Source of the DNA: BOG-908 sp963850605
GTDB taxonomy: Bacteria; Pseudomonadota; Alphaproteobacteria; Acetobacterales; Acetobacteraceae
NCBI GenBank assembly: GCA_963850605.1
Contig: CAWKLX010000003.1
Span: forward strand, 558,001-622,000
Reading direction: 5' to 3'
DNA: 64,000 nt
Part shown: in pieces, positions 40,082-48,912 of the stretch
Layout of the letters: every line of letters starts with the position of its first letter
How positions within the stretch are numbered: position 1 is the stretch's first letter
The notes under the pieces: generated by a model
Databases searched by the model: none
Seen by the model: the letters and a program-made list of their open reading frames with translations, nothing else
What the model was told of the DNA's origin: nothing
Made by a program: the position numbers and the translations under genes

Positions 40082-40810
40082 CTACTCCTCTCCCCGTTCC
40101 GCCAAATCCTGCAACCCCGCAACGTCCGCAAGTACAAGCGCCCGCCCGTCCACACACACCAGCCCCGCATCCCGCCAGGCCGACACCTGCTTGTTGATGC
40201 TTTCGCGAGACAACCCCGTCAGCTCCCCCAACTCGCGCTGTGACAATCCTAGATCGATCGCCAGGCCCGATTTCGTGGGCTTCGGATCCAGCGCCGCCAG
40301 CCGCAGCAGCGCGCGTGCCAGGCGCGGCTCGGCCGGCAAAAACAGCGTATCCTCCATTTGCGACGTTGTGCGCGCCAGGCGTTCGCCCAACAGCCGCACC
40401 AGTTCCAGCGCCGCGTCCGGACTGCGGCGCAGCACCGCCATCAACGCCCGCCCATCGATCGCCAGCAGCCGGCAAGCGGCCAGAGCCGTCGCATCCGCCG
40501 CCCGCGGCAAGCCGGACAGCACCGACAGCTCGCCGAACAAGCTGCCCGGCCCCGCGATCTCCAGCACCATGTCCCGACCGGACGGTCCGGTCCGCGACAG
40601 CTTCACCCAGCCCGACACCACCACATACAGTGCGCTGCCCACATCGCCCGCCGCGAACAGCCGCGCCCGCGCCCGCAGATTGCGCGACTGCGCATGCGCC
40701 AGCAGGGCCTCGCGCTCCGCCGGCGCAACCAGCCGCAGCACGCGATGCCGCGCCAGCCGGTCCAGTAACGCCGCGCGCAGATCCGGTTCCGCCACGGTAG
40801 GCTTCAACAT
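40082..40810 (-). CDS. Crp/Fnr family transcriptional regulator
   Basis: 242 residues. The N-terminal cyclic-nucleotide-binding fold (about 25-140: LFAAGDVGSALYVVVSGWVKLSRTGPSGRDMVLEIAGPGSLFGELSVLSGLPRAADATAL) keeps the FGELS glutamate and a downstream R-A-A-D-A-T pattern close to the cAMP-binding RAATA motif. The C-terminal winged helix has LSQRELGELTGLSRESINKQVSAWRDAGLV. No Fnr cysteine cluster is present at the N-terminus. It is divergent from a nucleotide cyclase gene with only about 40 bp between starts, suggesting a signal producer-receiver pair. Confidence 0.92.
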   Translation of the reverse strand: MLKPTVAEPDLRAALLDRLARHRVLRLVAPAEREALLAHAQSRNLRARARLFAAGDVGSALYVVVSGWVKLSRTGPSGRDMVLEIAGPGSLFGELSVLSGLPRAADATALAACRLLAIDGRALMAVLRRSPDAALELVRLLGERLARTTSQMEDTLFLPAEPRLARALLRLAALDPKPTKSGLAIDLGLSQRELGELTGLSRESINKQVSAWRDAGLVCVDGRALVLADVAGLQDLAERGEE

Positions 40811-40851
40811 ACCCCTCCCTTCAAACCATCAACATGCTATGGTGGCGGCCT

Positions 40852-42606
40852 ATGCAGCAATTGCCGCTCACCTGGCCGGATACGCCGGCAAGCTGGCGTA
40901 TCGGCTCCACCCTCCGCCGGCTCCGCCTGGCCAGCGGCTTGGTTCTGTTCACCTACGTCGCCACCCACCTGATCAACCATGCCCTGTGCAACGCCTCCGT
41001 CCCGGCCGCCGACGCCTTGCTGCTGGTACAGAAATTCGTCTGGCAAGGTGCGCTGGGCACGGTGGCCCTCTACGGCGCGCTGCTCGTCCACATGGCGCTC
41101 GGCTTCCACGCCCTCTACGCCCGCCGCCATTTCCGCTGGACCAGGGCCGAGGCCGTGCAGCTCGCCATGGGCCTCGCCTTCCCGGCGCTAATCGCCAACC
41201 ACATCGCCGTCACCCGTACGGCGCTCGCCCTCTACGGCCTGAACAAGGGCTACATTGCCGAGCTAGCCTCGCTTTGGGTCAAGTCGCCGCAGCTTGGCCT
41301 GCTGCAGATGGCGGTTCTGGTCGCCGCCTGGACGCATGGCTGCATCGGTCTGCACTTCATCGGTCGCCTGCGCCGCTGGTATGCGCCCTGGCAGCCGATA
41401 TTGCTGGCAGCCGCCCTGCTGCTGCCCGCGCTGGCGGCTCTCGGCTACGTGCAGGGCGGCCGGGAGATCGCCCGCGCGCTGGCCGAGCCGGGCTTTCGCG
41501 CGGCCCATCTCGGCCCCTCCGTCACCGGCACCGCCGCCCAATCCGCCACGCTCGCCACCTACCGCGATGACTTTCTCTACGCCTACGCCGCGCTGCTCGC
41601 GGCGATCCTGCTGGCCCGCCTGATCCGCCGCCTGCTCGAACTTCGGCGCGGCCTGATCACCATTTTCTATCCCGACGGTGCGCGCGTCCGCGTCGCACCG
41701 GGCACCTCCATCCTGGAGGCCAGCGCGCTCGGCCACATGCCTCACGCCGCCGTCTGCGGCGGCCGTGGCCGCTGCTCCACCTGCCGCGTCCTCGTCGTCT
41801 TCTCGCAGGAAAAACTGCCGCCCCCCGCCTGGCACGAGCGCCGCCTGCTGCGCCAGATCGGTGCCGAGCCGGCCCGTATCCGGCTCGCCTGCCAGGTGCG
41901 GCCCGTGGGCGACCTGCAGGTGGTCCCCCTCATCCCGCCGGCCTTCGCCCGCCAGCACGTCGCAGGCGGCACCGCCCGCATGCCGGAGCAGGAACGTTTC
42001 ATTGCCGCCATGTTCATCGACCTGCGCGGCTCCACCGCCATGGTCGAACGCCGCACGCCCTACGACAGCGTGTTCCTGCTCGGCCGCTTCATCGACGGCG
42101 TCTCCCGCAGCGTGGCCGAGCGTGGCGGCCGCCCCGTGCAATTCCTGGGCGACGGCGTGCTCGCTTTGTTTGGCCTGGACTGCGACCCCCAGGAAGCCTG
42201 CCGCCAGGCGCTGGCCGCCGCCTCCGACATGCCAGGCGAACTGGAGGAGGTGAGCGCGCTGTTCCAGCAGGAAGGTGCCGGCCCGTTGCGCTTCGGCGTC
42301 GGCCTGCATTGCGGCCGTGCCATCGTCGGCGAAATCACCATGCCCGACCACATCGCCTTCACCGCGCTGGGCGAGACCATCAACATCGCCCACCGCCTGC
42401 AGGAATACGCCCGCGACACCGGCGTCTTCGCCGCGATTTCGGACGAGGTGTTCGAGGCGGCGGACGCCGATACGGGCGCCTACACGCGCAGCGTTACCGT
42501 GCTGAAGGGGCGGACAGCATCGATTGGGGTTTGGACGAAGGAAGACTTCTTTTTGAAAAAAGAAGCAAAAACTTTTCTCAGTGCTGTCGCGGATTCAACA
42601 GGATAG
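40852..42606 (+). CDS. Membrane [2Fe-2S] class III adenylate/guanylate cyclase
   Basis: About 584 residues from ATG 40852 (an ATG at 40834 adds 6). The N-terminal part (about 20-265) has five or six membrane spans, resembles the cytochrome b anchor of succinate dehydrogenase and has spaced histidines (THLINHAL, LLVHMALGFHAL, ANHIAVT, THGCIGLHF) that could bind heme. Residues about 270-365 are a plant-type ferredoxin with CGGRGRCSTCR and a later LACQV cysteine (C302, C308, C311, C347). Residues about 380-560 are a class III cyclase (AAMFIDLRGSTAM, FLGDGVLALFG, GVGLHCGRAIVGEI, ALGETINIAHRL). It probably makes a cyclic nucleotide in response to redox state. The last 18 or so residues are encoded by a dispersed repeat. 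Confidence 0.9.
   Translation: MQQLPLTWPDTPASWRIGSTLRRLRLASGLVLFTYVATHLINHALCNASVPAADALLLVQKFVWQGALGTVALYGALLVHMALGFHALYARRHFRWTRAEAVQLAMGLAFPALIANHIAVTRTALALYGLNKGYIAELASLWVKSPQLGLLQMAVLVAAWTHGCIGLHFIGRLRRWYAPWQPILLAAALLLPALAALGYVQGGREIARALAEPGFRAAHLGPSVTGTAAQSATLATYRDDFLYAYAALLAAILLARLIRRLLELRRGLITIFYPDGARVRVAPGTSILEASALGHMPHAAVCGGRGRCSTCRVLVVFSQEKLPPPAWHERRLLRQIGAEPARIRLACQVRPVGDLQVVPLIPPAFARQHVAGGTARMPEQERFIAAMFIDLRGSTAMVERRTPYDSVFLLGRFIDGVSRSVAERGGRPVQFLGDGVLALFGLDCDPQEACRQALAAASDMPGELEEVSALFQQEGAGPLRFGVGLHCGRAIVGEITMPDHIAFTALGETINIAHRLQEYARDTGVFAAISDEVFEAADADTGAYTRSVTVLKGRTASIGVWTKEDFFLKKEAKTFLSAVADSTG
42537..42606 (+). repeat. AAGAAG-type dispersed repeat forming the cyclase C-terminus
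   Basis: Contains GAAGACTTCTTTTTGAAAAA, AGAAGCAAAAACTTTTCTC and GCTGTCGCGGATTCAACAGG. It matches the block order of the copy at 57567. It is translated in frame as FFLKKEAKTFLSAVADST, so the repeat supplies the end of the protein. Confidence 0.75.
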
Positions 42607-42607
42607 G

Positions 42608-42811
42608 TCACACGAGCTTCAGGTTGGTGGCTGCCGCCTTGCCTCGTTCCATCACTACTTCGTAGGTCACCGCCTGGCCGTCATTCAGGCCGCGCAGCCC
42701 GGCCGCCTGCACGGCAGTGATGTGTACGAACACATCCTTGCCGCCGTCGCTCGGCATGATGAAGCCGAATCCCTTTGTCGTGTTGAACCACTTGACCGTG
42801 CCCTGCGCCAT
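42608..42811 (-). CDS. Cold-shock domain protein (CspA family)
   Basis: 67 residues from the ATG at 42811 (MAQGTVKWFNTTKGFGF). The RNP1 motif KGFGFI and RNP2 motif VFVHITA are both present in a single CSD. It is an RNA chaperone binding single-stranded nucleic acid. The frame extends 24 codons upstream, but the internal ATG matches all relatives. A 5' leader of over 100 bases separates it from the next gene, as is usual for csp genes with regulatory leaders. Confidence 0.96.
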   Translation of the reverse strand: MAQGTVKWFNTTKGFGFIMPSDGGKDVFVHITAVQAAGLRGLNDGQAVTYEVVMERGKAAATNLKLV

Positions 42812-42932
42812 CGTCTCGCTTCCCTGCCGCGCCGCCAACCGTCTCGTCAGGCTTGGCGGCAACCAGTATGGCGGGCGCAGCAAGGCACGGCGTCGATTGT
42901 GGGCCGAATGGGGTCAGAAAGATGACACCCTG

Positions 42933-43208
42933 TCAATCTGCCCCTGCTTCCGTGTGACCGCCCAACATCTGGCGCAACAGCAGCCAAGTCTCGCGCATGC
43001 AATAAACCACAAAGCACAGCAGATCGATGCCAAACAGAAAGAACTCCGTCGCATGAATCGCCTGCAGGATCAGCGGGGACACGCCCGTCCGACCTAGCAT
43101 CTGCGTGTAAAGACTGAGCAGCGCAGCGGCACCTGCCACCACGGCGAACAGCCCGAGCGCCGCCACCGTATGGAAGGCGAACTGCCAAACCAATTTCAGG
43201 TCATGCAA
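42933..43208 (-). CDS. Small two-span membrane protein
   Basis: 91 residues with two strong hydrophobic helices (about 12-35, VAALGLFAVVAGAAALLSLY, and about 55-75, FFLFGIDLLCFVVYCM) and a polar C-terminus. It resembles a small family annotated only as hypothetical membrane proteins. It lies 8 bp downstream of the MFS gene on the same strand, so they may be co-transcribed. No function is assigned. Confidence 0.65.
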   Translation of the reverse strand: MHDLKLVWQFAFHTVAALGLFAVVAGAAALLSLYTQMLGRTGVSPLILQAIHATEFFLFGIDLLCFVVYCMRETWLLLRQMLGGHTEAGAD

Positions 43209-43216
43209 GGCGGATC

Positions 43217-44470
43217 CTACGCATCAAGCGGCTTGGCCGTGCCGAACTCACCCATGCGCACATCCTTCGCTTCGCGCCCTGTCAGCATGAAAACGATGAT
43301 CAGCACGGCGGCCGTGCCCGCCACACCCACCAGCGGCCAGCGGAAATCATGCCCCAGCCGCACCGCCAGACCGCTCTGCAACGGCGCGTTCAGCGCGGCC
43401 AGAAAATTGCCGAGTTGGTAGGTCAACCCAGGAAACGTCCCGCGTATCGCCGAGGGCGAAATCTCATTGAGGTGCACCGGCACCACGCCCCACGCGCCCT
43501 GCACGCAGAATTGCATCAGGAACGCGCCCAGCCCGATCCACACGGGGGAGACGGAAAACGCCCACAGCGGCAGCACCAGCAGCGAGCCGCCCGCCGCCAG
43601 CCCGATCGCCAGCCGACGGCCGATCCGCTGCGATAACGAACCAAAGGCGACGCCGCCCAGCATGGCGCCGATATTGTAGATCACCACGATCGTCGTCAGC
43701 CGCGCATGCACCAGCCCGTGCTGCGTCTGCAAATAGCGCGGATACATGTCCTGCGTGCCGTGGCTGAAGAAATTGAAACACGCCATCATGCCGGCCGCAT
43801 ACAGGGTCAGCGGCAGATGGCGCCGCACCACCTCCGCCAATCCCTGCCGCGGCGCCGTCTGCACGCGATCGCGCCAGTCGGGGCTCTCGGGCACGTTGGC
43901 GCGGATATAGAACACGAGAAGGGCAGGGACGGCGCCCGCCATGAACATGCCCCGCCAGCCCAGCACGGGGTAGAGCAGATACAGCAGCGAGGCGAGCAGA
44001 TAGCCGCTTGGATAGCCGGCTTGAAGCAACCCGCTGACCGGCCCGCGCCAGTTCGACGGAATGCTCTCCATCGTCAGCGACGCGCCCACCCCCCACTCGC
44101 CGCCCATGGCGATGCCGAACAGCGCGCGCACGATGAAGAACACGGTGGCCGTCGGTGCCAGCCCCGTGCAGAACCCCAGGAACGAAAACCCCAATATGCT
44201 GGCCATCAATGCCGGCCGCCGCCCGTAACGATCGGCCAGCCGCCCGAACAGGAACGCCCCGAATGCCCGCATCGCCAGCGTCAGCGTCACGGCGAAGGTG
44301 ACGGACGTCTCGCCGATCCCGAACGTTTTCGCCACGTCCCCGAAGACGAACACCATGATGAAGAAGTCGAAGGCATCGAGCGTCCAGCCCAGATAGCAGG
44401 CCAGCACGACGTGGCGGTGGTGTGTCATCCTGGGCGTGTCCCGTCCGAAAACGTTTCTTGTGACGGTCAT
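43217..44470 (-). CDS. MFS transporter, metabolite:H+ symporter / sialic-acid-lactate type
   Basis: 417 residues with 12 predicted spans. It begins with the LGWTLDAFDFFIMVFVF segment typical of the sugar/carboxylate MHS and lactate permease-like groups, then RLADRYGRRP (loop 2-3) and FGIAMGGEWGVGASLTMESIP. Likely imports an organic acid, but the substrate cannot be set from sequence. It overlaps the start of the upstream 862-residue gene's end by 4 bases (both minus strand), suggesting an operon. Confidence 0.88.
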   Translation of the reverse strand: MTVTRNVFGRDTPRMTHHRHVVLACYLGWTLDAFDFFIMVFVFGDVAKTFGIGETSVTFAVTLTLAMRAFGAFLFGRLADRYGRRPALMASILGFSFLGFCTGLAPTATVFFIVRALFGIAMGGEWGVGASLTMESIPSNWRGPVSGLLQAGYPSGYLLASLLYLLYPVLGWRGMFMAGAVPALLVFYIRANVPESPDWRDRVQTAPRQGLAEVVRRHLPLTLYAAGMMACFNFFSHGTQDMYPRYLQTQHGLVHARLTTIVVIYNIGAMLGGVAFGSLSQRIGRRLAIGLAAGGSLLVLPLWAFSVSPVWIGLGAFLMQFCVQGAWGVVPVHLNEISPSAIRGTFPGLTYQLGNFLAALNAPLQSGLAVRLGHDFRWPLVGVAGTAAVLIIVFMLTGREAKDVRMGEFGTAKPLDA

Positions 44471-47055
44471 ACTGCAAGCCAGCGCCGCAAGCGCAACACC
44501 GCATCCTCCATCACCCGCTCGAACGTCATCGCGAAGGCCAACGCCTGGCCCGCCTGGCCGATCTCGCGCGCAGCCGCGTCATGGGCCAGCAGCCACGCCA
44601 CCTGGTCGTCCAAATCGTGCAGGTCGGACGCCACCGGCAGGTAGTGCACGCCCGGTTGCAGCGCATCGTAGTACCACTGCCTGTATCCCCCCGGCGACTG
44701 CACGATCATCACACACGCGCCCGTCAGCAGCGCGCAGAACAGCGCGGACCAGGCGTTTGTATTGCCGTCGATCACCAGGATCGCCTTGTGGCCGAGAAAT
44801 GCATCGCGCGAGACCGGCGATCGGCACAGCCCGGACTTCTCGATCCGGGCAATTAGGTGCGGCTCGCCGATCTGGCAGATCTTCGAAATCCCGAAATCCA
44901 AATGCGCTGCCAGTGGCGAGGCGGCAGCGCGGCGACACACATCCAGCCGGGGCAGCCAGGTGAAATCGTCCGTCGCGTCCACCGGCGGTGGCGTGTGCCG
45001 GCGGCGTCCGGTCGTCGCACCACGCCAGAACACGGTGGCGGCTCGGTCCGCCCAAGGCGTGGTGTAAGCCTGAACCCTGACGCGCAGGTCGTCGTATCCG
45101 CCCGTCCCGACGAAATCGGAGTCCGGGATCAGGCATGTGTCCGGCTGAGCGGACGAAAAACCGACGCTGCGAGGCCTGTAAGCCTCGTCGCCGAACTCGG
45201 CCAGAAACGTCGCCTGAGGCGGCGGCGCGCTCCCGTTGATGCCGTCGAGCAGGTAGATTAGCGGCAAGCCACGGTTCAGGAACGTCCACGGGTCGTTTCG
45301 GGCAAAATTGAGCCGGAATGTCGTGTGATGACCAAGCTGGCTGACCTCGCAGGCTTGGTTCGGCAATCGCGGCATGCGCGGCGTCCCATCTGCATCGACG
45401 AAACGGTAGCGGCGGGGGATGCTGACCTTCTCGAGGAACCGGTTCAGAGCAAGCTGGGCGCATTCGGCGAGATGCGCCCTGGTGCCCTGATCGCGCTCCT
45501 CGTTCTTCTCAGGCACTGGCCCCATTGACGGCCGGTCCTGGCTAAAGCGCCGCATGCCCGCCTGCAACGCCGCCCGGTCGCCATCCAGCACAATCTGAGA
45601 TGCCGATGCACGCCCGGCATGGGCCGCAATAAAGTCAGCTACATGCGCGTTGTCGATCTCCGCGTGGAACGCCTCTCCACCCAGCTGAGAGGTCGGCTGC
45701 AGGCGGCACAGCAGATGCGCCCCTTGCCGGCGCGGTATGCCGAATAGCGGCATCGCCAGCCGCCGGTCCGGCTGCTGCACCGCAATCTGGAGCAGGGCCG
45801 CGCCCCGCGCTCGCTTGTCCAACAGCGTGGCCAGTGCCTCGAAATCGTCGCGCGTCGCCTGGCTGTGCTCGCGTATCTGCACCAACAGTTTCGGCGCGTC
45901 GGATGCCATCAGGTCTCGCCAGCGATCCACGCAGGCCACCGTATAGCGATAATCCGCCTCGTCGGTCGGGTCGTTGTGGTTGAACACGCGGTGCACGCCA
46001 TATTCGCGCGCATAGAAGGCATGGTCGCACCCGCGCTCGGGCTCACCGGGCCGTCCCAGCCCGGTCAGGCTGCGATACTGGCTGCGGTCCAGCAGCACGT
46101 CGAAATCCGTCTCGATGCAATGCCGGATCATCGCCGGAGTCGTTGTCAGCCAGTCGAACGGCATCGGCGTCCCCAGCAAATCCAGGTCGCGCAGCAGGCA
46201 CGCGGTGATGCAGGACGTGCCCAGGCTGACCACGCGCTGCCGCGCGATCACCGGCGCCCGTTCCGGCGCGCCCTGACCCGGGCTGCGACGCGCCCCCGCC
46301 CGCTCACGCATCTCCTCGAACAAATCCTCAACCCCGGACAGCCCGCGGTCGAGCAAAAATCTGGTGTCCGTCTCGAACACCTCCTGTTCAGGCTCGTGTC
46401 GCAGCATTTGTCGGTGGCCGGCCAGCACCACGATCTCGGCCGTACGACGTGCGCGCACCGGCCATGTCTCGGTATGCAGCAACACGCTGCTGCGTGGCCC
46501 CGCCAGAACCAGCTCCACCGCCTCGCCAGACCCAGGCAGCCGCAGTATCTCCGGCGCCGTCCGTCCCGCCTGTTCGGGGCCAAGCACCTGTCCGGCCAGA
46601 CTACGCTCCAGATCGAGGACCGTCCCGCCGATGTGCAGCCGGAAATCCTCGGCCAACGCCACATCGTCCCGCGCCAGCACGGCTCGCGTGGACCGCACGA
46701 TCCAGCGTCCGCCCAGTATGTGCCCCAGCAGGGCCGCATCCGAGGCGTCAATGGGCATGAAGCGTTCCCACGGGGCCACGGCCGACCGGTTGAACTCCAT
46801 CGAGGGATCGCCGCGTTCGGCACAGAGATATCGCCCATACCGTGCCAGCGAGAGGCCGCGATCCCCCGGCACCGGCCGCATGACCACCAGGCCGAGCTGG
46901 GGATGCGGCCGCGGCGGTCCCTCCGCGAACATGGCGTCCGTATCCACCTCGATCGGGGGCGGCGCGTCCTGTGGCAGCGGCAGCGCGCATTGCACCAGCC
47001 CACCACCCTCCGGACGCAGGCACACCAGCGTTCCGTGCCAGGTCAAAAGCAGCAT
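44467..47055 (-). CDS. DUF1796 papain-like domain / GT90 glycosyltransferase fusion protein
   Basis: 862 residues in three parts. Residues 1-265 are a beta-rich region I cannot name, with repeated RxRR/RSTRAVLARDDVALAEDFRLHIGG-like strands. Residues about 273-500 match the putative papain-like cysteine peptidase family DUF1796 (VVSLGTSCITACLLRD, MPFDWLTTTPAMI, FNHND). Residues about 640-860 resemble glycosyltransferase family 90 (CAP10/POGLUT type: FWRGATTGRR, GHKAILVIDGNTNAWS, PGVHYLPVASDLHDLDDQV, AFAMTFERVMEDAVLRL). This suggests a glycan- or protein-glycosylating enzyme with a coupled peptidase-like domain. No signal peptide is seen. It is divergent from eno and overlaps the MFS gene end. 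Confidence 0.75.
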   Translation of the reverse strand: MLLLTWHGTLVCLRPEGGGLVQCALPLPQDAPPPIEVDTDAMFAEGPPRPHPQLGLVVMRPVPGDRGLSLARYGRYLCAERGDPSMEFNRSAVAPWERFMPIDASDAALLGHILGGRWIVRSTRAVLARDDVALAEDFRLHIGGTVLDLERSLAGQVLGPEQAGRTAPEILRLPGSGEAVELVLAGPRSSVLLHTETWPVRARRTAEIVVLAGHRQMLRHEPEQEVFETDTRFLLDRGLSGVEDLFEEMRERAGARRSPGQGAPERAPVIARQRVVSLGTSCITACLLRDLDLLGTPMPFDWLTTTPAMIRHCIETDFDVLLDRSQYRSLTGLGRPGEPERGCDHAFYAREYGVHRVFNHNDPTDEADYRYTVACVDRWRDLMASDAPKLLVQIREHSQATRDDFEALATLLDKRARGAALLQIAVQQPDRRLAMPLFGIPRRQGAHLLCRLQPTSQLGGEAFHAEIDNAHVADFIAAHAGRASASQIVLDGDRAALQAGMRRFSQDRPSMGPVPEKNEERDQGTRAHLAECAQLALNRFLEKVSIPRRYRFVDADGTPRMPRLPNQACEVSQLGHHTTFRLNFARNDPWTFLNRGLPLIYLLDGINGSAPPPQATFLAEFGDEAYRPRSVGFSSAQPDTCLIPDSDFVGTGGYDDLRVRVQAYTTPWADRAATVFWRGATTGRRRHTPPPVDATDDFTWLPRLDVCRRAAASPLAAHLDFGISKICQIGEPHLIARIEKSGLCRSPVSRDAFLGHKAILVIDGNTNAWSALFCALLTGACVMIVQSPGGYRQWYYDALQPGVHYLPVASDLHDLDDQVAWLLAHDAAAREIGQAGQALAFAMTFERVMEDAVLRLRRWLAV

Positions 47056-47250
47056 TGCGCCGTCCGTGATCAGATTAGGGGGTCAGTTCTTCGCGACCGC
47101 ACCAATCAGCACGGGCAGCAAAACGTAATGCCCGCCCGGCAAGCCCAGGGCAATCACTGCAGGCAGGAACGCGCAACGCGGGGGTATTTGCCTGCCCAAG
47201 GCCAGTCCGCTACCAGCCCGCATCACCACCCGCCAGGACGGTAGCCCCCC

Positions 47251-48531
47251 ATGACCGCCATCGCCGACATCATAGCGCGCGAAATCCTCGACAGCCGGGG
47301 CAACCCCACCATCGAGGTGGACGTGGTGCTGGATAGCGGCGCGGTCGGCCGTGCCGCAATCCCCTCCGGCGCCTCCACCGGCGCCCACGAGGCCGCCGAG
47401 CTGCGCGACGGCGACCCGGCGCGCTACGGCGGGAAGGGGGTCCGACAGGCGGTCGAAAACGTCCAAGGCGAAATCTTCGACGCGGTCGGCGGCCTGGACC
47501 CCTCCGCCCAACTGCATATCGACCAGGTTATGATCGACCTGGACGGCACACCCAACAAAAGCCGCCTCGGCGCCAACGCCATCCTGGCCGTCTCGCTCGC
47601 CACCGCGCGCGCCGCCGCCGCCGAGCTGGGCCAGCCGCTCTACCGCTACGTCGGCGGCGTCTTCGCCCGCACCCTCCCGGTGCCCATGATGAACATCGTC
47701 AACGGCGGCCAGCACGCCGACAACCTGATCGACATCCAGGAATTCATGATCCAGCCGGTCGCCGCCGAAACCGTCGCCGACGCCATCCGCGTCGGCTCCG
47801 AGATCTTTGCCCAGCTCAAGCGCGGCCTCAAGGAGGCCGGCCACAACACGAACGTGGGCGACGAGGGCGGCTTCGCCCCCAATCTTTCGTCCGCCGACGA
47901 GGCCCTTTCCTTCATCAGCCGCGCCTGCGAGGCGGCCGGCTACCGCCCCGGCGAGGACGTCACCTTCGCCCTGGACTGCGCTAGCACCGAATTCTTCCGC
48001 AACGGCCGCTACGAACTGGAAGGCGAGCAGCGCTCGCTCGATGCCGAAGGCATGGTCGCCTACCTCGAGGAGCTATGCGCGCGCTACCCCATCGCTTCCA
48101 TCGAGGATGGGTGTGCGGAAGACGACTGGGAGGGCTGGCGCCTGCTGACCGAGCGCCTGGGCGGCCGCATCCAACTGGTGGGCGACGACCTGTTCGTCAC
48201 CAATCCCGAACGCCTGGCCCGCGGCATCACCGAAGGCATCGCGAACTCCATCCTGGTCAAGGTCAATCAAATTGGCACGTTATCCGAGACTCTGGAGGCG
48301 GTGCAGATGGCCCAGCGCGCCGGCTACACGGCCGTCATGAGCCACCGCTCCGGCGAGACGGAGGATTCCATCATCGCCGACCTGGCCGTCGCCACCAATT
48401 GCGGCCAGATCAAGACCGGCTCGCTGTCCCGCAGCGACCGCACTGCCAAATACAACCAGCTTATGCGCATCGAGGCCGAGCTCGGGTCGTCCGCCCTCTA
48501 CGCCGGCCGCTCCATCCTGCGCGCGTCATAA
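47251..48531 (+). CDS. eno: Enolase
   Basis: Converts 2-phosphoglycerate to phosphoenolpyruvate. 426 residues, the usual length. N-terminal IIAREILDSRGNPTIEVDVVL, SGASTGAHEAAELRDGD, the Mg ligands in FALDCASTEFF, SIEDGCAEDDWEGW and LVGDDLFVTNP, catalytic Lys in SILVKVNQIGTLSE and the C-terminal SHRSGETEDSIIADLAVATNCGQIKTGSLSRSDR are all present. Confidence 0.98.
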   Translation: MTAIADIIAREILDSRGNPTIEVDVVLDSGAVGRAAIPSGASTGAHEAAELRDGDPARYGGKGVRQAVENVQGEIFDAVGGLDPSAQLHIDQVMIDLDGTPNKSRLGANAILAVSLATARAAAAELGQPLYRYVGGVFARTLPVPMMNIVNGGQHADNLIDIQEFMIQPVAAETVADAIRVGSEIFAQLKRGLKEAGHNTNVGDEGGFAPNLSSADEALSFISRACEAAGYRPGEDVTFALDCASTEFFRNGRYELEGEQRSLDAEGMVAYLEELCARYPIASIEDGCAEDDWEGWRLLTERLGGRIQLVGDDLFVTNPERLARGITEGIANSILVKVNQIGTLSETLEAVQMAQRAGYTAVMSHRSGETEDSIIADLAVATNCGQIKTGSLSRSDRTAKYNQLMRIEAELGSSALYAGRSILRAS

Positions 48532-48593
48532 ATCGTCACGAAACCGGCACCCGCCCGCTCCGTTTTAGCTCCACACAAGCAAGGAGCACGACG

Positions 48594-48779
48594 ATGGTTG
48601 ACGAGAACCGCGTAACAGGCGCGCTGCACCAAGCCGAGGGCGCAATCAAGGAAGGCTTCGGCAAGCTGACCGGCGACAAGAAGACTGAGGCCGAGGGCGC
48701 TGCCGAAAAGGCCGGCGGCAAGGTCGAGAACACGGTTGGCGGCATCAAGGACACGGCCCGCGACGCGCTGAACAAGTAG
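48594..48779 (+). CDS. CsbD-like stress protein
   Basis: 61 residues, Lys/Glu/Ala/Gly-rich and predicted helical, with the CsbD hallmarks VTGALHQAEGAIKEGFGKLTGDKKTEAEGAAEKAGGK and an amphipathic tail. CsbD proteins are abundant general-stress proteins of unknown mechanism. An AAGGAG site lies 9 bases before the ATG, and a strong hairpin follows the stop. Confidence 0.92.
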   Translation: MVDENRVTGALHQAEGAIKEGFGKLTGDKKTEAEGAAEKAGGKVENTVGGIKDTARDALNK

Positions 48780-48786
48780 GCTCGCT

Positions 48787-48809
48787 GCCGGGTGGCCCAG
48801 CCACCCGGC
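48787..48809 (+). terminator. Hairpin terminator after csbD-like gene
   Basis: GCCGGGTGGC, a CCA loop and GCCACCCGGC make a perfect 10-bp GC stem beginning 8 bases after the stop. A short pyrimidine-rich tail follows but not a true T-run. Confidence 0.65.
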
Positions 48810-48831
48810 GGACCTCTCCTGCTTCCCTGTC

Positions 48832-48912
48832 GGCGATTAGCCGGCCGGCTTGCCCGCCGGCGTTTAGCCGGCCACCTTGCCCGCTGGCGTTTAGCCGGCC
48901 AGCTTGAAAGAG
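48832..48912. repeat. Three-copy 27-bp tandem repeat over a gene end
   Basis: Units GGCGATTAGCCGGCCGGCTT.., GGCGTTTAGCCGGCCACCTT.. and GGCGTTTAGCCGGCCAGCTT.. repeat every 27 bases. The third unit contains the final residues (KLAG) and stop codon of the minus-strand gene ending at 48891, so the array looks like duplication of the gene end. Confidence 0.75.

Noticed and set aside
40191..41570. 459-codon frame over the crp and cyclase genes
   Set aside because: It covers two well-supported genes in the wrong frame or strand.
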